NCBI RefSeq assembly: GCF_036850765.1 | Contig: NC_089495.1 | Location: forward strand, 21,606,875-21,670,874 | Reading direction: 5' to 3' | Length of the DNA: 64,000 nucleotides | Source of the DNA: Saccopteryx bilineata | Taxonomy: Eukaryota; Chordata; Mammalia; Chiroptera; Emballonuridae | Shown here: positions 36,193-48,190 of the stretch, one piece after another | How the letters are laid out: each line of letters begins with the position of its first letter | How positions within the stretch are numbered: position 1 is the stretch's first letter | Made by a program: the position numbers and the translations under genes | Notes under the pieces: generated by a model | What the model was told of the DNA's origin: nothing | Seen by the model: the letters and a program-made list of their open reading frames with translations, nothing else | Databases searched by the model: none

Positions 36193-39178
36193 GGAAGGCG
36201 TGTGGATTGGGCGAACCTCTCTTAAGGCACTTAGAACAGAGAATGTGCACAGTGTAGTGCAGTCCAGGCCATTCTTGAAGCAGGACATTCAGTTCCTCCA
36301 CCAAGGGGGTTATGGCTTGCCACGCCGTCCATATATTTGGTAATGACGCATGGCTGGCAATGGATAGAGTATCTGGCTGCAGGACCCCCTTGGCAGGTCT
36401 GTAACTCACCACCACAGGAACTTTCCCTCTGTACGCAAAGATCTGAAGTTTCCCATCCGACCTGTGCACCACGTGCCTGTTGATCTGGACACTGTAGCGT
36501 GCAAACAACCCAGGTGGAAAGGTAAAGGGAAAACTGTATTCAATCTGCAATTGCTCAGCCACAAAAGACTGCCCAGCCAGGTTGGTCCCGTTAATCCAGG
36601 CCTCTGCATGGGGCACCTCGTTCTGCACATAGCACGGAAACTTGTACCAGGCCGTGGACCCGTTCAAAGGCTTGCCCTTGGGTTTATTGAGGCAGTAGCA
36701 CAGTCCCATCTTCTCCAGCAGCTCCAGCAGCAGCTGCAAGTCCTGCTGGGCCTGGACATGAGGCTTAAGCAGCAACCGAATGACATGGGCCGGCAAGAGC
36801 CCATGCAGCAGAAAGCCCTCCACATAATGATGGAGCTGGGTGGCCCGGAGCAGGTCCTGGCTCGGCGTGGGCAGTGTCACCACAAGGGAGCTGTCCCCCT
36901 CCCCCTCGCCCTCTCCATTGGTCCCCAGGAGCAGCTTATGCAGCAACAAGGAAGAATCCCTCTGGAAAAAGACATTAAGGATGTCAATGAGGCGGGTGAG
37001 GTTGTGGAAGACATGCTCCTTGAGGGCCGGGCTGTCCTCAAAGTAGAGCAGCTTGCCGCTCTCGTGAAGGTAGGACAGGGCACTCTGCAGCCGATCCTCC
37101 GTCAGCCCCGCCTGCAGGCCCAGGCGGGCCGAGTCCCACCAGCTCAGCCAAAGCCGCTGCGCCTGCGGTGGCTGAAAGTGCAGTTCCTCCAGCACCTGCC
37201 AGGACCGTGGCAGTACTCGGTGTAAGTTGGGGAAGATTTCCCGGTGCTCAGCTACCGAGAGCAGCTTGTCCCGAAGGCGTTGTAGCTGGCGAGGGTCCCT
37301 GCAGCTCACAGGCAGCACGGGGGAGAGGATCTGCAGCCGATGGTTGAGCAGGTACTGAAAGTGGGCCTTGCGCCTCCGGAGGTTCTTGTCTGAAACCGCA
37401 TAGTAGGCTGCATGGGGGCTGGCAGAGCGCAGCTCAAAGTCCCGGGCCAGCGCCTCGTCCACCGTCCGGGCCAGACGGCTCAGCCCCTCGGCATCATGCT
37501 TCTCCTGCAGGGCGATCTGGCGGTGAATGTCCAGACACTTCTCCTCCAGCTCCCGCTCCCCACACAGGTCTGCGTGCGTGCCCACAATGCACACCACGGC
37601 GTGAGGCACCCGGGCCCCGACCCGGTGCAAGAAGGAGCCCACCGTGGTAGGAAATCTCAGGGGCTCATAGGTGGCCAAATTCACCACCAGCACATAAAGG
37701 GCCCCTGGGGAGAGGAAGAAGGGCTGGATCACCTCGTAACTTTCATCTCCAGCTAAGTCATACACAATGAACCGCAGGCCCCGAGAAGCATCGGCTGTCC
37801 AGCTGGTCACCTCGATGCCCTTGCTCACGGGAGGATGTGGAGGTGGGTAGCTCTTCTCCCTGTCACCTCCTTCATTTCCCTCCACTCTGTCCTCGGTGAG
37901 GCAGTGACGGAGCAAGGTCTTCCCTGCGGCCTTGTGGCCCATCAGGAGCAGCTTGAGGCGCGGCTGCACGGCCGGCTGGGAGTGGGCCAGTTCCTTCTGG
38001 TAGGCTGCGATGTAGGGGATCCCCTTCATGCAGACCTCGTAGGGGGGCTGGATCAGTGGGTTGTCCTTGATCTTCCACAGGCCTACCCGGGAAAGCTGGC
38101 CGAAGTTGTCCGGCAGCACAGCGATCTGGTTCCCCTGCAGCACTAGCTCCTCCAGGCCCGTCAGCTCCACAATGGAGTCCGGCAGGTAGCGGATGCGGTT
38201 ATTATCCAGCCACAGGGTGAGGAGCCGGCCCAGGCCTGAGATCAGGGATGGCACTGAGGTGAGCTGGTTGCGACTAAGGTAGAGCTCCTCCAGGCCTGCC
38301 AGGGGCAGCAGCGCGGCCGGGAACTCCTCAAAGAGGTTGGAGGAAAGGTTGAGCATTTTGAGCCGCTGCAGATGGCTGAATTGGGCGGGCAGAGCCTGCA
38401 GCCCGTTGTTGTCTAGCATGAGGCTCTCCAGGCTGGCCAGCTCACAGAAGCCGTCGGGCAAGGTGCCAAGCTCGGCCCCACTCAGCCAGAGGATCTTAAG
38501 GGCACACAGGGCACCGATATCCTCAGGTAGGCCCCGCAGCCGGTTGCTGGACACGTCCAGCTCCTCCAGGGCTGCCAACTGCAGCAGTTGCCGGGGAAAA
38601 GCAGTGAGCTGGTTGTGGTCCACGTCGAGGGTGCGCAAGCGGTAGAGGCAGGAAAGGGAGTCTGGCAGCTGCTCCAGCCGGTTGAAGCTGACATCCAGCT
38701 CCTCCAGGTGGGCCAGAGCGCCCAGCTGGGCGGGCAGGGTGGGCAGCTGATTGTGGCTGAGGTTGAGCTTGCGCAGCTCGTGCAGGGCTCCCACCACCTC
38801 CGCGCCCAGGCAGGTGAGCCGGTTGTGGCTCACGTCCAGTTCGGTGAGGTGGTGGCCCAACACGGCCACCTCCGGGGGCAGCCGGGCAAAGCGGTTCCTG
38901 CGCAGGACCAGGACGCGCAGGCTGCCCAGCGCCAACCCCAGCCCGTCGGGCACCTCCTCCAGGCCGTTGTTCCCCAGGTTCAGCACCTCAACGTCCCCGA
39001 TGTTGGCCGGCAGCACAAGCTGGGGGGCTTCGGGGGAGTCGACCTGGTCGGCCCCGGGGCAGCCCCCGGCCGCGCTGAGGGTGAGCTGGCGCAGGTTGCT
39101 CCGCAGCTTCCTGGCGCGCAGGGCGGCGTCCCGCCACAGCCTCACGGTCTTCAGGTTCCCACTGTCCTTCCCAGCCAT
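36190..39178 (-). CDS. MFHAS1: MFHAS1 (MASL1), coding exon 1: LRR-Roc-COR protein, C-terminus in later exons
   Basis: Encodes 996 whole codons plus one base of the next. Residues 1-55 are a basic N-terminus. About 64-370 are leucine-rich repeats of the LxxLxLxxNxLxxLP type. A Roc GTPase domain follows, with the P-loop GHKAAGKT at 414-421, the G3-like DLAG at 474-477 and the G4-like THAD at 534-537. The rest (about 600-990) is the COR-like region. The order and wording match vertebrate MFHAS1, a cytoplasmic ROCO-family protein that lacks a kinase domain and is reported to modulate Toll-like receptor inflammatory signalling and to be amplified in some sarcomas. The start is the ATG at 39178 (context GCCATGG). 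The frame stays open 15 codons upstream only to a GTG, and the human protein begins with the equivalent of MAG.DSGNLKT. The exon ends in phase 1 at CCCAG/GTAAG. No frameshift or stop interrupts it. Codon use is very GC-rich, unlike the flanks. Human MFHAS1 is about 1052 residues (from memory), so about 55 residues are outside this exon. Confidence 0.96.
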
Positions 39179-39920
39179 GGCGGGGCCCCGGGCCGACACC
39201 CTGCCGCGCGCGCGGGAGCCCACAGCTACATGCCACGCTGCGCCCGGGCGGGCGCCAGTCTCCGGGTCGCGCTCGCTCCTTTCTCCCCACCACCCCTCGG
39301 CGACCGGCGGCTGTGGGTCCTAGCGCAGCCAGCGGCCGGGCGCCCGCAGCTGGGGAGCGGCAGCGACGCGAGCAGCTCCGGGGGGCGCCGAGCCCGCGGC
39401 GCGAGGGGTGGCGGCGACGGCCGGCGTGGAGTGCCGCTCGCATTCTCCTTCCTCCCGGGCCATGGGCGCGCCGGGGCCGCAGGGCTGCCGCCCGCCGCCC
39501 GCCCGCCGCGCCGCGGAGGATGCCTGCTGCTCCTCCTCCCGCTCCGCCCGCCTCGCCGCGCCTCCGAGCCGACTCCGGCCCCGCTACCCCCGCAGCCGCG
39601 GCCCCGCGGCCCGCAGCGGCGCGGCCTCCGCGAGCTCCAGGAGGAGGGCGGCGCTCGGCTCCGCGGCGGGCATGTTGCGGGAACAGGGCCGGGGTGCAGC
39701 CGGGAGGAGGGGGCGGCGGCGGCGCCTCCTTGTCTCTGCTTCCCGGGGCCCGGGCGGGAGCGCGAGCGCCGCGTCCCCGGCACTGGGAGGGTGCGATCGG
39801 GAAGAGGCAGCGCCGCCCCGCGGATCGGCCCCCACGTGACCGGCGGAGGCGCCGCGTGTTCCCGGCACCGCCCCTGGGGCCGGCGCCCGGTGCGGGGCTG
39901 GGGGCACCTCGCCGGGTGCG
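39179..39920 (-). promoter_or_regulatory. MFHAS1: MFHAS1 CpG-island promoter and 5' UTR
   Basis: Directly upstream of the ATG is about 740 bp of extremely GC-rich, CpG-dense DNA with GC-box-like runs (gggcggcggc near 39711, ccgccccgcgg near 39813). It is sharply bounded by ordinary AT-rich sequence after about 40000. There is no obvious TATA box, which suggests a dispersed-start housekeeping-type promoter. The island also extends into the coding exon. The transcription start cannot be fixed by eye. Several ATGs lie in the minus-strand leader, for example at about 39674, so upstream ORFs are possible. Long open frames on both strands here reflect base composition and are not called as genes. 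Confidence 0.85.
39833..39840 (-). promoter_or_regulatory. E-box / USF-TFE3-type site in the MFHAS1 promoter
   Basis: The minus strand reads GTCACGTG, a perfect CACGTG E-box with the flank favoured by USF and MiT/TFE factors. It lies about 655 bp upstream of the start codon inside the CpG island. Motif match only. Confidence 0.4.
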
Positions 39921-40207
39921 AGCCCGGTATCTGGACCTAGTTTGGGAGCGCGCGGGGAGTGGGTCTTGGCTGCGGATCCGCGGCCCCGGGGGCCTCTTGG
40001 TTGGGTTCCTTTGCGTCTGGCTCTTTGTTGGCTCTACGCCTCTATGGATTTTTCTTTCCCGCTGTGTTGGCTTCGCTCTCTTCCCTTACTCGTTCTTACC
40101 ATTTCACTAACCCTACATCCACACTGTATTGGAACTGGCCGAATTAAGTAAGGGGGCTGGGTTTCATTGTAGGAGCTAATAACTACACAAAAGAAGAAAT
40201 GCAGACA

Positions 40208-40350
40208 ACCATTCAATTCATTTAATAAATATTTATTGAGGCCCTATTTTGCGCCAAACCAGCTGAGACACGTTCTCAGAGTCCCTGGGGATGGCTTTGA
40301 GCAGGCCTAGTGGGGGGGGGGGGGGGGCGGAGACGGTGGAACAGTGATTA
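40208..40350 (-). mobile_element. L2-type relic, antisense
   Basis: aattcatttaataaatattt attgaggccctattttgcgc followed by tccctggggatgg and cctagtgggggg matches the reversed L2 3' end. Contains a run of about 17 G at 40311. Confidence 0.5.
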
Positions 40351-42632
40351 ATCTGGTGTGTCCCATTTATCCTCATTAGAACACTGAAACAAACAGCATC
40401 TCCTCAGACTGTACAGGACTTGTTATGTTGTAGGGTCAAGAACATGGCAGCTCTTTTAGGCCCCATTTACAGTCCAGTGTTCGCTTATAAGATTGATATT
40501 TTCCTCCTTCAGGAAGTTCCCTTGAGGTCACATCTATGCTAAGTAAATAATTTCTTCAGAATTTCCCAGAACCTTAAAGCCTGTGGTGATCACCTTCATC
40601 ATTGCCTCCACATTAGTTAATAATAAAGCAAGTACTTTTCAAGACACAAAACGGAATTGCTAAATCCACCAGTTACACATTGTGGCTATCCCTCACTTAT
40701 GACGATGCTGTCATTTGGGGACCCATATCCCGTGCAGTTATGCTAATAGTAATAGTTTGTCTCTTCAAAGAGAGAGGCTAAGCACCTCAGCTGGAAATCT
40801 GCCCGGGTGATGGTCATCACACCAGGCAGGCCCTGCATCCTGTAACTAGAGTATGCTCCCTCTGACAGGTGGGACCCAGAGACGAAATGTGGTTTCCTTT
40901 CCGGAGAGAGCTGAGCTGTGTCCACCTGAAGAACTTCCTGGGATATCACGTTGCTCAAGGGTTCTTTGGTTTCCCATCCCAAGAAAAATTCTAAACCATC
41001 TAGGCTGACTTTTTTTTTTTTTAACAGAGGAGGAGACAGGCCCAAGACACTAAGCAACTTCCCAGCCAGGTCAAGGGTAGAGTCAGATACGCCAACTCCC
41101 CAAGCGTGGTAATTCCCTGAGGGCATTACTTTTATGGTCAGACCCCACATCTCCATCCTTCAGCTCCTTCTACCGCAAATCTGAATCTCAGCCTGGGGAA
41201 GAGAACTGGAGAAGGCGTTGGCTTCCTACCTCATATGGCTACATTGAAGTCCAGTGTGGTTTGGATTATCTCTAAATTATCAGTACTAAACTGTTCCCCA
41301 TTAGCAGCCTTCAGCAAATTATACTTCCATCTTGCATGTCTTTGAAAATTGTGCTCTTCTTCAGTCAAGAGATAATGTGTAATTTGCTTTATCTGATAAA
41401 GAGAGCTGGCCAGGATCAGACATCACCCTGTTTGGGGCCTCTCCTGGTCCTCACTGAAACCCTACTGCCCTGTGTGAATGAGTGTGCGCAGTAGGAGCAG
41501 TCTTTTTGATCCCCTCAGCCTGTGCTATGTGCTGTCACAGTCAATATTGTGGGAAGCCTTATTGTAAAACGTCTCGTCCAAGAGCTCTTTGAAAGTCAGA
41601 TTAGGAGAACGCGATGGTAAAATAAAACTCCAGGAAAAGAAATTGTGTCCACTATGGCTCTTAAACCCAGACAAGAAGGATCCTGCTCTGGGCGGTCCTC
41701 CTCTTGCCACACCCCTCATGGCAAAGTTTCCGATGGGCCAAGGAGCAGATAGACAGCAGATAAACAAGACCCATCAGCCTTCTAGAACAAGCTTGGTGTG
41801 AAGGCCACTGAATTCTCGGTGCAAACAACCTCAGGCCTGCTTGTGGAAGGTGGGGCAGGTTTTCATAGCCATTTTGGAGTTCAGTGTGCATTGCAGGCCT
41901 CTGGGGGGTGGGTGGAGTCTGACTCTCCCCCTGAGCCCACAGCTCCTGCTCTACTGGGCAAAGTCCAGGATAGGGTGAGAGCGGGTGTGGGTGCACCACA
42001 TTTGTTAGTCTGATGGAGCCCATTCAAATGTTAAGGTATATGGGCCTTCATTTGTAGTCTTGCCCCAGGCCCTGCAAATATAAGGGTGGCCCTGCACGCG
42101 ACAGGGTTTTCCTAAAAGCAAAAAATGATCATCTCAGTTTGGAGAAGAGGGATTCTGATTATTCAAAGTTTTCTCCCTCGGACACTTATCCAGTGCCATG
42201 GACCTAATCTATAAACTTTCCCAAATCTTTTCATTAATCCTGTTTTTCTTACTCTGAGACTGTTTTCACTTTAGCTCCTGCTATAAAATTGCAGTGACAT
42301 CCCATGCACATTGGCTTCCTCCCAGAGTGCAGACCCTCTGCTGGGGCACAAGTCTTCTAGAAGAACAGAACACATGTGACGACATAGGGTCTTGAGCTAG
42401 GTCTTAAAAGACGTGACTAGCTAGAGGGGAAGATCGTGGGCGTTCTGGGCAAGAGTCTTCCATTTAAACATCTGTTTGTGACCATCTGGACAGCCCAGGC
42501 AGACGGTGTACTCTGCTCTCAGCCCTTGTAGACTAGCAACCAGCTCCGAGGAAGCTTTCATCCCCGGTTATTTTTGCTCTGTCTCCAACATACTTGACTT
42601 TCCCCTATCTTGACTTTGCTAACCTTCTAGCT
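40351..42632. other. Intergenic sequence upstream of the promoter
   Basis: A MIR-like piece at about 41020-41110 (cagaggaggagacaggccca, cttcccagccaggtcaaggg). No exon recognised. Confidence 0.45.
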
Positions 42633-43452
42633 CAGGCATGGCCAACAGCTTTTGCTCCCGGGCCAGATTAGAAATAAAACTTTTTTCACGGGCCGGATGA
42701 AATATTAAAATTAAAAAATGTTAAATACAAAAACGACTCATTTAAGTAAACAAAATTTTATTATGTAATTTGTTTATGAATAAATATAAGTAATTTAGTA
42801 CAACAAATTAACAAAAAACTAATGTGACGTGTTGAGGCGCTTTGCATCGCCTATTATTTTTTTTAGTACCTGGCTCTATACTTGTAGTAGCTATTCTTAA
42901 CACAGCCTCCAAATGTAAATCATTCAGTCTTGATCTTGTTGTATACTTTTATTTAGATTTGTTAAAGAAAACGTTTGTTCACAATTATAAGTTGAGCTGA
43001 AGATTACTAAATATTCCTCAGCTAGTTTTTTTAAATTCCCATATTTTCCATTATTCAATTGCTTATAAAAATTGCACAGACGAGTACAAAAGTTATAAAT
43101 CTTTATAATGGAATTTTTTTAAAAAATAAAGAAGTATTGTGAATCCATTTGACCGATTATTGGAGTTAACCCTAGATTAGTCACACGTGGAATTCTTTTC
43201 CACGTATCACTATCTTCTTAAATATCTTAATTTCCAATCATCAAAGATGCTTCCACTTCTGAGTAGCTGAGATTTTAACTTTCATTGTTGTACAACGGTT
43301 AGATATTGTAGTTTATGTACAATGATTTTAAAGTACCACTTATTTCATTTCTGCAGTGCGTCGTGTGGAGAATATTAAAAATTTAATGGCGGGCGGCATA
43401 AACTCATTACGCGGCCGGATCCAGCCCGTGGGGCATCTGTTGGCCACGCCTG
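42633..43452 (-). mobile_element. hAT DNA transposon relic, 820 bp, with dead transposase fragment
   Basis: Ends CAGGCATGGCCAACAG and, inverted, CTGTTGGCCACGCCTG. TCTAGCT lies on each side (42626-42632 and 43453-43459), a 7-bp match consistent with a decayed 8-bp duplication. On the minus strand around 42880-43030, broken frames read STYNCEQTFSLTNLNKS and then an arrangement like the C-terminal dimerisation region of hAT transposases. Several stops interrupt it. Parts of the GC-rich ends (cgggccagattag, cgggccggatg) recur as subterminal repeats. Confidence 0.88.
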
Positions 43453-43460
43453 TCTAGCTA

Positions 43461-45926
43461 CTGTCTCATTGCCTTACTCCCTTTCTCTGTCAAATAGCTT
43501 ACATAAGCAGTCTGGGGCCAGTCTGGTTCATCTCCACTGGTTCCTACCTTGGGCCCAGTAATCTGGCTTTCATCCCCACTGGGCCAGCACATAGCTCTCT
43601 AGAAGGTCCGTCCTACCTTTGTTCCTTCCTTGACTTCCCATCATTAAAAATGTTAAGCAACTTCCTTCGGAAACTTTATCACCTCCATGATTTTAATCAG
43701 GGCACACCCTTTTTTGGCTTGATTTTTGGTGGGGATAAAAGTGGAGGAAATGAAGGGAAAGACACAAAGAGGAGAAGGAAAGCACATACCTGTAACAGGT
43801 TGTAGGCTTGTTCCGAAGAAACGGATTAGAAATAAGGCCTAATTTGACATAAGACGGTTTAACAACGGGGGATCTTCAAGGTCATGTCATCTAAACTTTT
43901 GCTATTGGGGATAGCTGAGGTATGTACGAAGAATCACCCATGATACTAGCACACGTGTAGTAAGGGCTTCCTGTGCTCGTGGGCACTGTGCAATATGCTC
44001 TCAGTGCAGTATTTCATTTCGTCTGCACAACAGCCTTAAATAGCAGGTTCCTTTATTATCCTCACTTTAGAGATGGAGAAGAATAAAGACAGAGCTATTG
44101 AGTGGCAGAATCCAGACACAAAACAAGGCAGAGTCCAAAGCTCATGTTTTAATCATTGAGCTATTTCTTGCGGGCAGAGTGGAGGGTGGAGGGAAACGGG
44201 CCTAAGGTCACTGTCAGCGACTCTGTATTCTGTGCTGCAGAGAAGTGACGCCAGCTGGGGAGCAGGGATGACACCCCGTGTTCAGGGAAAATGAACTTTG
44301 CTCTTACAATATGTACTGAAGAATGTCATATCCTGCTACCCAAAGCTCTAAATAAACAATATCTTCAGACTACAAGAACTGGGTTTCACATCTGTTATTA
44401 AATGTGACAGCAGGAGACAGAAAATCTCTGCCATTTGTAGTTAAATTGTATTTGATTTCTTTGTTTGCTTGTTTTAAAGAGAGAAAATTAAATACAAGTG
44501 TCCATAAAATCTATACTTCAATCAGAGGGCAGTTCAGATTCTGTCTTTTGAGAAGAACATAAAAAAAAAAAAAAGATGAAAGACTAAATTATCAAGCTGA
44601 GATTAGGTTCAAATAATACACCTCTTGTTTGACTAAAAAAAAACAACAACAACAAAAAACTTTCTTCACTCTCTTTTCCAAAATTTAATAAATCTGCCTC
44701 ACCATCTGATTTGAATGAGAGCCAGTTGCTATCAGAATTGGCTAAGAGGTCTGAGAGTGATCACTTAACTACCAACAGGGAGCATAAAAATGTGTTCAAG
44801 ACATTGACTCCCCCTGAGAGCAAAGGCAGAGTTGTACCAATATGTCTGTTGTTCTTTCTTTCCCTTACTCTACTGAAAACAAATTTATCTTGGAATGGGC
44901 AGTATTCAATTTAACATTGGCTCTCTTTGTGTTTCCAGGTCAAGTGGGAACACATATGCTCCCTACTGAGGAAAATAAACTGCAATGTATTTTTAGCATC
45001 CGTTGGAAGCACTTTCTGCTGAAGCCACGCAGAACCCAGGCTATTTCACTGAAGGCCAAAGGACTGGCCACAATGTCACCTAGAATTCCAGAACTTGCCC
45101 TGGGGAGTCCCTAAGTAGCAGTGTCCCCTTGCCCTCCAACTTACCCCTGACCATTCACAACCCCAATTCTGGTGCAATTTTTTTTTTTTTTTTTTGGCCT
45201 GAGAAAAAGGACAATCTTTCCAGTGAAAGATAAATGAAAAACATCTGTGAAATAGTTATGACAAATGACGCGAACTAGAAGTGCACTTGGCACTCTTCAG
45301 ATGAAGCCTGTTCAAGAGGAGGGAGTGGGGATGGTGGGGAGCAGAGAAGATGCCCTGCCTCCCTTTTGTGCCTGACGCTGAGGATAAATCGTGGACGGGG
45401 AGCCACCATATGGTGCGACTCGGTGAAAGGCGGGGCAGCACCCCGCCTGCAAACCAGCCGCTGCAGGGCGCGGTGGGCGTCACCCAGGTGGCTCCGCCCT
45501 CCGGGGTGGGGCGAGGGCCAACCGTGCAGCCCTGCAGCTCCTTTCAGTCACTAGTCTGACCTTTACTGTTTGCTCCTGAGATTTGGTAACAGTGAGACAA
45601 GTGGCTGAACACCTTCCTTCCGTCTACACAGTTTAGAAAAAAAAAATTCCCATTTTTAAAAACAAATTTAGGTAACTGTTAGATTTTAAATAAATGACAC
45701 AGAGATAGTATAGCCTTCTTCCTAAAATAAAAACAAAATCTCGAGTCATTTCTAAAGTAAAAACAAAGTCTTTGGTGACATTGTATGACATATATCATAA
45801 AGCCTAGCATAGCATCAAAATCGTGACGTCCTCCCAAAGACCTGGAATTCTGATTATTATTATAATAAAGCCACATATTTACTAAAAGACAGGAATGCCA
45901 GAGTTACCATTTATGTTCTTCCTGAT
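43461..45926. other. Intergenic sequence
   Basis: A MIR-like relic at about 43960-44180 (gcactgtgcaatatgctctc, gtctgcacaacagcctt, tagagatggagaagaata). T-run at 45178-45196. No exon recognised. Confidence 0.4.
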
Positions 45927-45936
45927 ACTTATTACT

Positions 45937-46281
45937 TTTTTTTTTTTTTTTTTTTTACAGAGACAGTGAGTCAGAGAGAGGGATAGACAGGGACAGACAG
46001 ACAGGAACGGAGAGAGATGAGAAGCATCAATCATTAGTTTTTCGTTGCACGTTACAACACCTTAGTTGTTCATTGATTGCCTTCTCATATGTGCCTTGAC
46101 TGCGTGCCTTCAGCAGACCGAGTAACCCCCTGCTGGAGCCAGCGACCTTGGGTTCAAGCTGGTGAGCTTTTGCTCAAACCAGATGAGCCCGTGCTCAAGC
46201 TGGTGACCTCGGGATCTCAAACCTGGGTCCTCTGCATCCCAGTCCGACGCTCTATCCACTGTGCTACTGCCTGGTCAGGCC
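45937..46281 (-). mobile_element. Long-form bat SINE
   Basis: Reverse orientation with a T-rich tail at 45937-45955, gatgagaagcatcaatcatt and the head ctactgcctggtcaggc. Perfect 10-bp target duplication ACTTATTACT at 45927-45936 and 46282-46291. Confidence 0.94.
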
Positions 46282-46291
46282 ACTTATTACT

Positions 46292-47029
46292 CTTGTACCA
46301 AAAAAAAGGTTTCTAGTTATTTTTCTACAGAATAGAACAGCAAAACCTGATTCCTTGCCTACTCTACTTCCTCCTATGAAACAAGTGAGATGGCTTGAAA
46401 TGATAAGGATCTAGGGTGTGCTGTTATGTAAGGATCTTCAGTGCGCTGTCACGTAAGGGTTGCAATTGGTCGCGACCTCATTATAAAATCTAATCGTCAC
46501 GGCAGGCCCTGTGCAGGGTACTGGAATATGAGACCACTTGAAGAAGCTTCTGTCTCTGTTCTCATCATCAAGGTGTAAAAATAAAGCACGTGTCTGATAG
46601 TCATGAGGACAGTCTTCAAAAGCTGTGGTTGCTCCTAAGTAGGAAAGACACTATTTCAAAACTCTCAAAGCAGACCTAGTGGAGGTCCAGATGAAGTAGC
46701 TAGCAGGCCCCTCCAATTCGTGCCTTTGTTCCCTGAGTACACTGGCTCTTCAGGTGTTAAAAACAATTTGAGGAAACCCTTCCCTTCCTCTGTAAGGTAG
46801 GTATTGTTCCGTGGGTGTGGTTGTTCTTGAATACAATTATATTCTCATAATTTACATTTTCAAAACTAAAACTATTGTTTATAGATTAGGAATTTGAGTT
46901 ATTATTCTTTCTCCTTCCTTTGGCTTTTTAAAATATGTTTTTTAAAAAACAAGTTCAACATGATGTACAAATTAAATGAAAGTATGTCCTGAAGTAAACT
47001 GGAAATGTTATAGGAGCCTTGTAACTAGG
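46292..47029. other. Intergenic sequence
   Basis: A small local repeat (gctgttatgtaaggatcttc / gctgtcacgtaagggtt) near 46420-46460. Nothing else recognised. Confidence 0.4.
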
Positions 47030-47240
47030 AGTTTAGGTTTGTAGGAGAGGAAAAATAGTTTTCCCTCTACCCTTCTGATTTCTTCACTAATACTCTGTAA
47101 TGAAAGATCAACAAGAGAAAGCCAAACAGAAGTTTACAGTATTAACATGTCAAAGTCGTGTATTCGTATCAGATACCCAGGGAGATATGACTCACACCCC
47201 GAGGCGACTTAGAATTCAGGTTAAATTCCGTCTTAATAAG
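47030..47240. repeat. Unclassified dispersed repeat, copy A
   Basis: Shares ordered words with 48040-48190: ttccctctacccttctga, ccaaacagaagttta, attaacatg and ccagggagatatga. The copies are diverged. I cannot name the family; an old LTR is one possibility. Confidence 0.5.
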
Positions 47241-48039
47241 GGAAGAGGGAAAGTAGCCCTCTTCAGAGAGAATAAATGACTTTCAGGAAAGATGAATGAG
47301 CCCTTAGAAGAAGAGGTGGGAGGTATGATAGTGTGTGACAAGGAGTGTCTGGGTGTGGTGTCAACTTCTAGTCTCTTCTCCTGGGATGAGTCAGTCCTCC
47401 CTGATTGGTGACACTCCTGGGGAAGAAAATCTATGACAACTGCCTTCTTTTTTGGAGGATCTTCCAACAGATAAGGAAAGTTCAGAGAAAACGTCTCCCT
47501 GTATTTGCTGTTTTGTAAGTGCTGACAGTTCAAAGAAATCAAAATGCCAAAGCAGCGTATTTTGAAGTGTCATATTTTGGGGTGGCATTCTGCTCCTCTT
47601 CGGGTCCTGTGCTGCACTTGACATAATAACCTACCGTGACAGCTTATCCTTATTGTGTCAGAGGCTTTGCTTCTGCAAAACAACTGAATTTAACGAGAAC
47701 CAAACACTCAGGTTTTTTTCTTAAACTTCCGTGTTTACTTTCTTGCAGATGATATCCTTATAATTGGTTTTAGTTTATTTTTAAACTTCCTGGTATATAA
47801 CATTAAATCTGTGATAGGAGTTTTTAGGCACGATTTTTAAAAATATAGTTGGTATGATGCATGGCTTTTTTATATCTGTGTAAACTCACAACAGCCCCTT
47901 TAACTGCCTCCTGTCCACCACAGCAGTGGACGCCCAGCAGCCATTTGTACAATGTGACCCCACACTCCTACTCTCAGGAATTTAGACCCAAGGTAGGCAC
48001 TTAATTGAAACTGGGCCAAAGTTCCTATCTTAGAATTTT
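47241..48039. other. Intergenic sequence between two related repeat copies
   Basis: No exon recognised. May belong in part to the same repeat family as its flanks. Confidence 0.35.
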
Positions 48040-48190
48040 AGATTTGGGATGGTAGGGAAAGAAAAATTTTCCTCTAACCTTCTGAGTTGGCTAAGACAGA
48101 GAAAAACAAACAGAAGTTTATTAACATGCATACCTCAAATATAGATGGGAGATAACCAGGGAGAAATGAATAATTTAGAATGGTGGCTTG
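48040..48190. repeat. Unclassified dispersed repeat, copy B
   Basis: Direct-orientation relative of 47030-47240 (ttcctctaaccttctgag, acaaacagaagtttatta, acatg, ccagggagaaatga) about 1 kb away. Confidence 0.5.

Noticed and set aside
36464..37225. 253-residue plus-strand ORF inside MFHAS1 exon 1
   Set aside because: Antisense shadow of the COR-region coding sequence.
39179..39223. 15-codon N-terminal extension of MFHAS1
   Set aside because: The upstream start is GTG, not ATG; the ATG at 39178 has a strong Kozak context and matches the known N-terminus.
38588..39940. 450-residue plus-strand ORF antisense to MFHAS1 exon 1 and its promoter
   Set aside because: Shadow of GC-rich leucine-rich-repeat codons and CpG island; no domain, and the true gene on the other strand is unmistakable.
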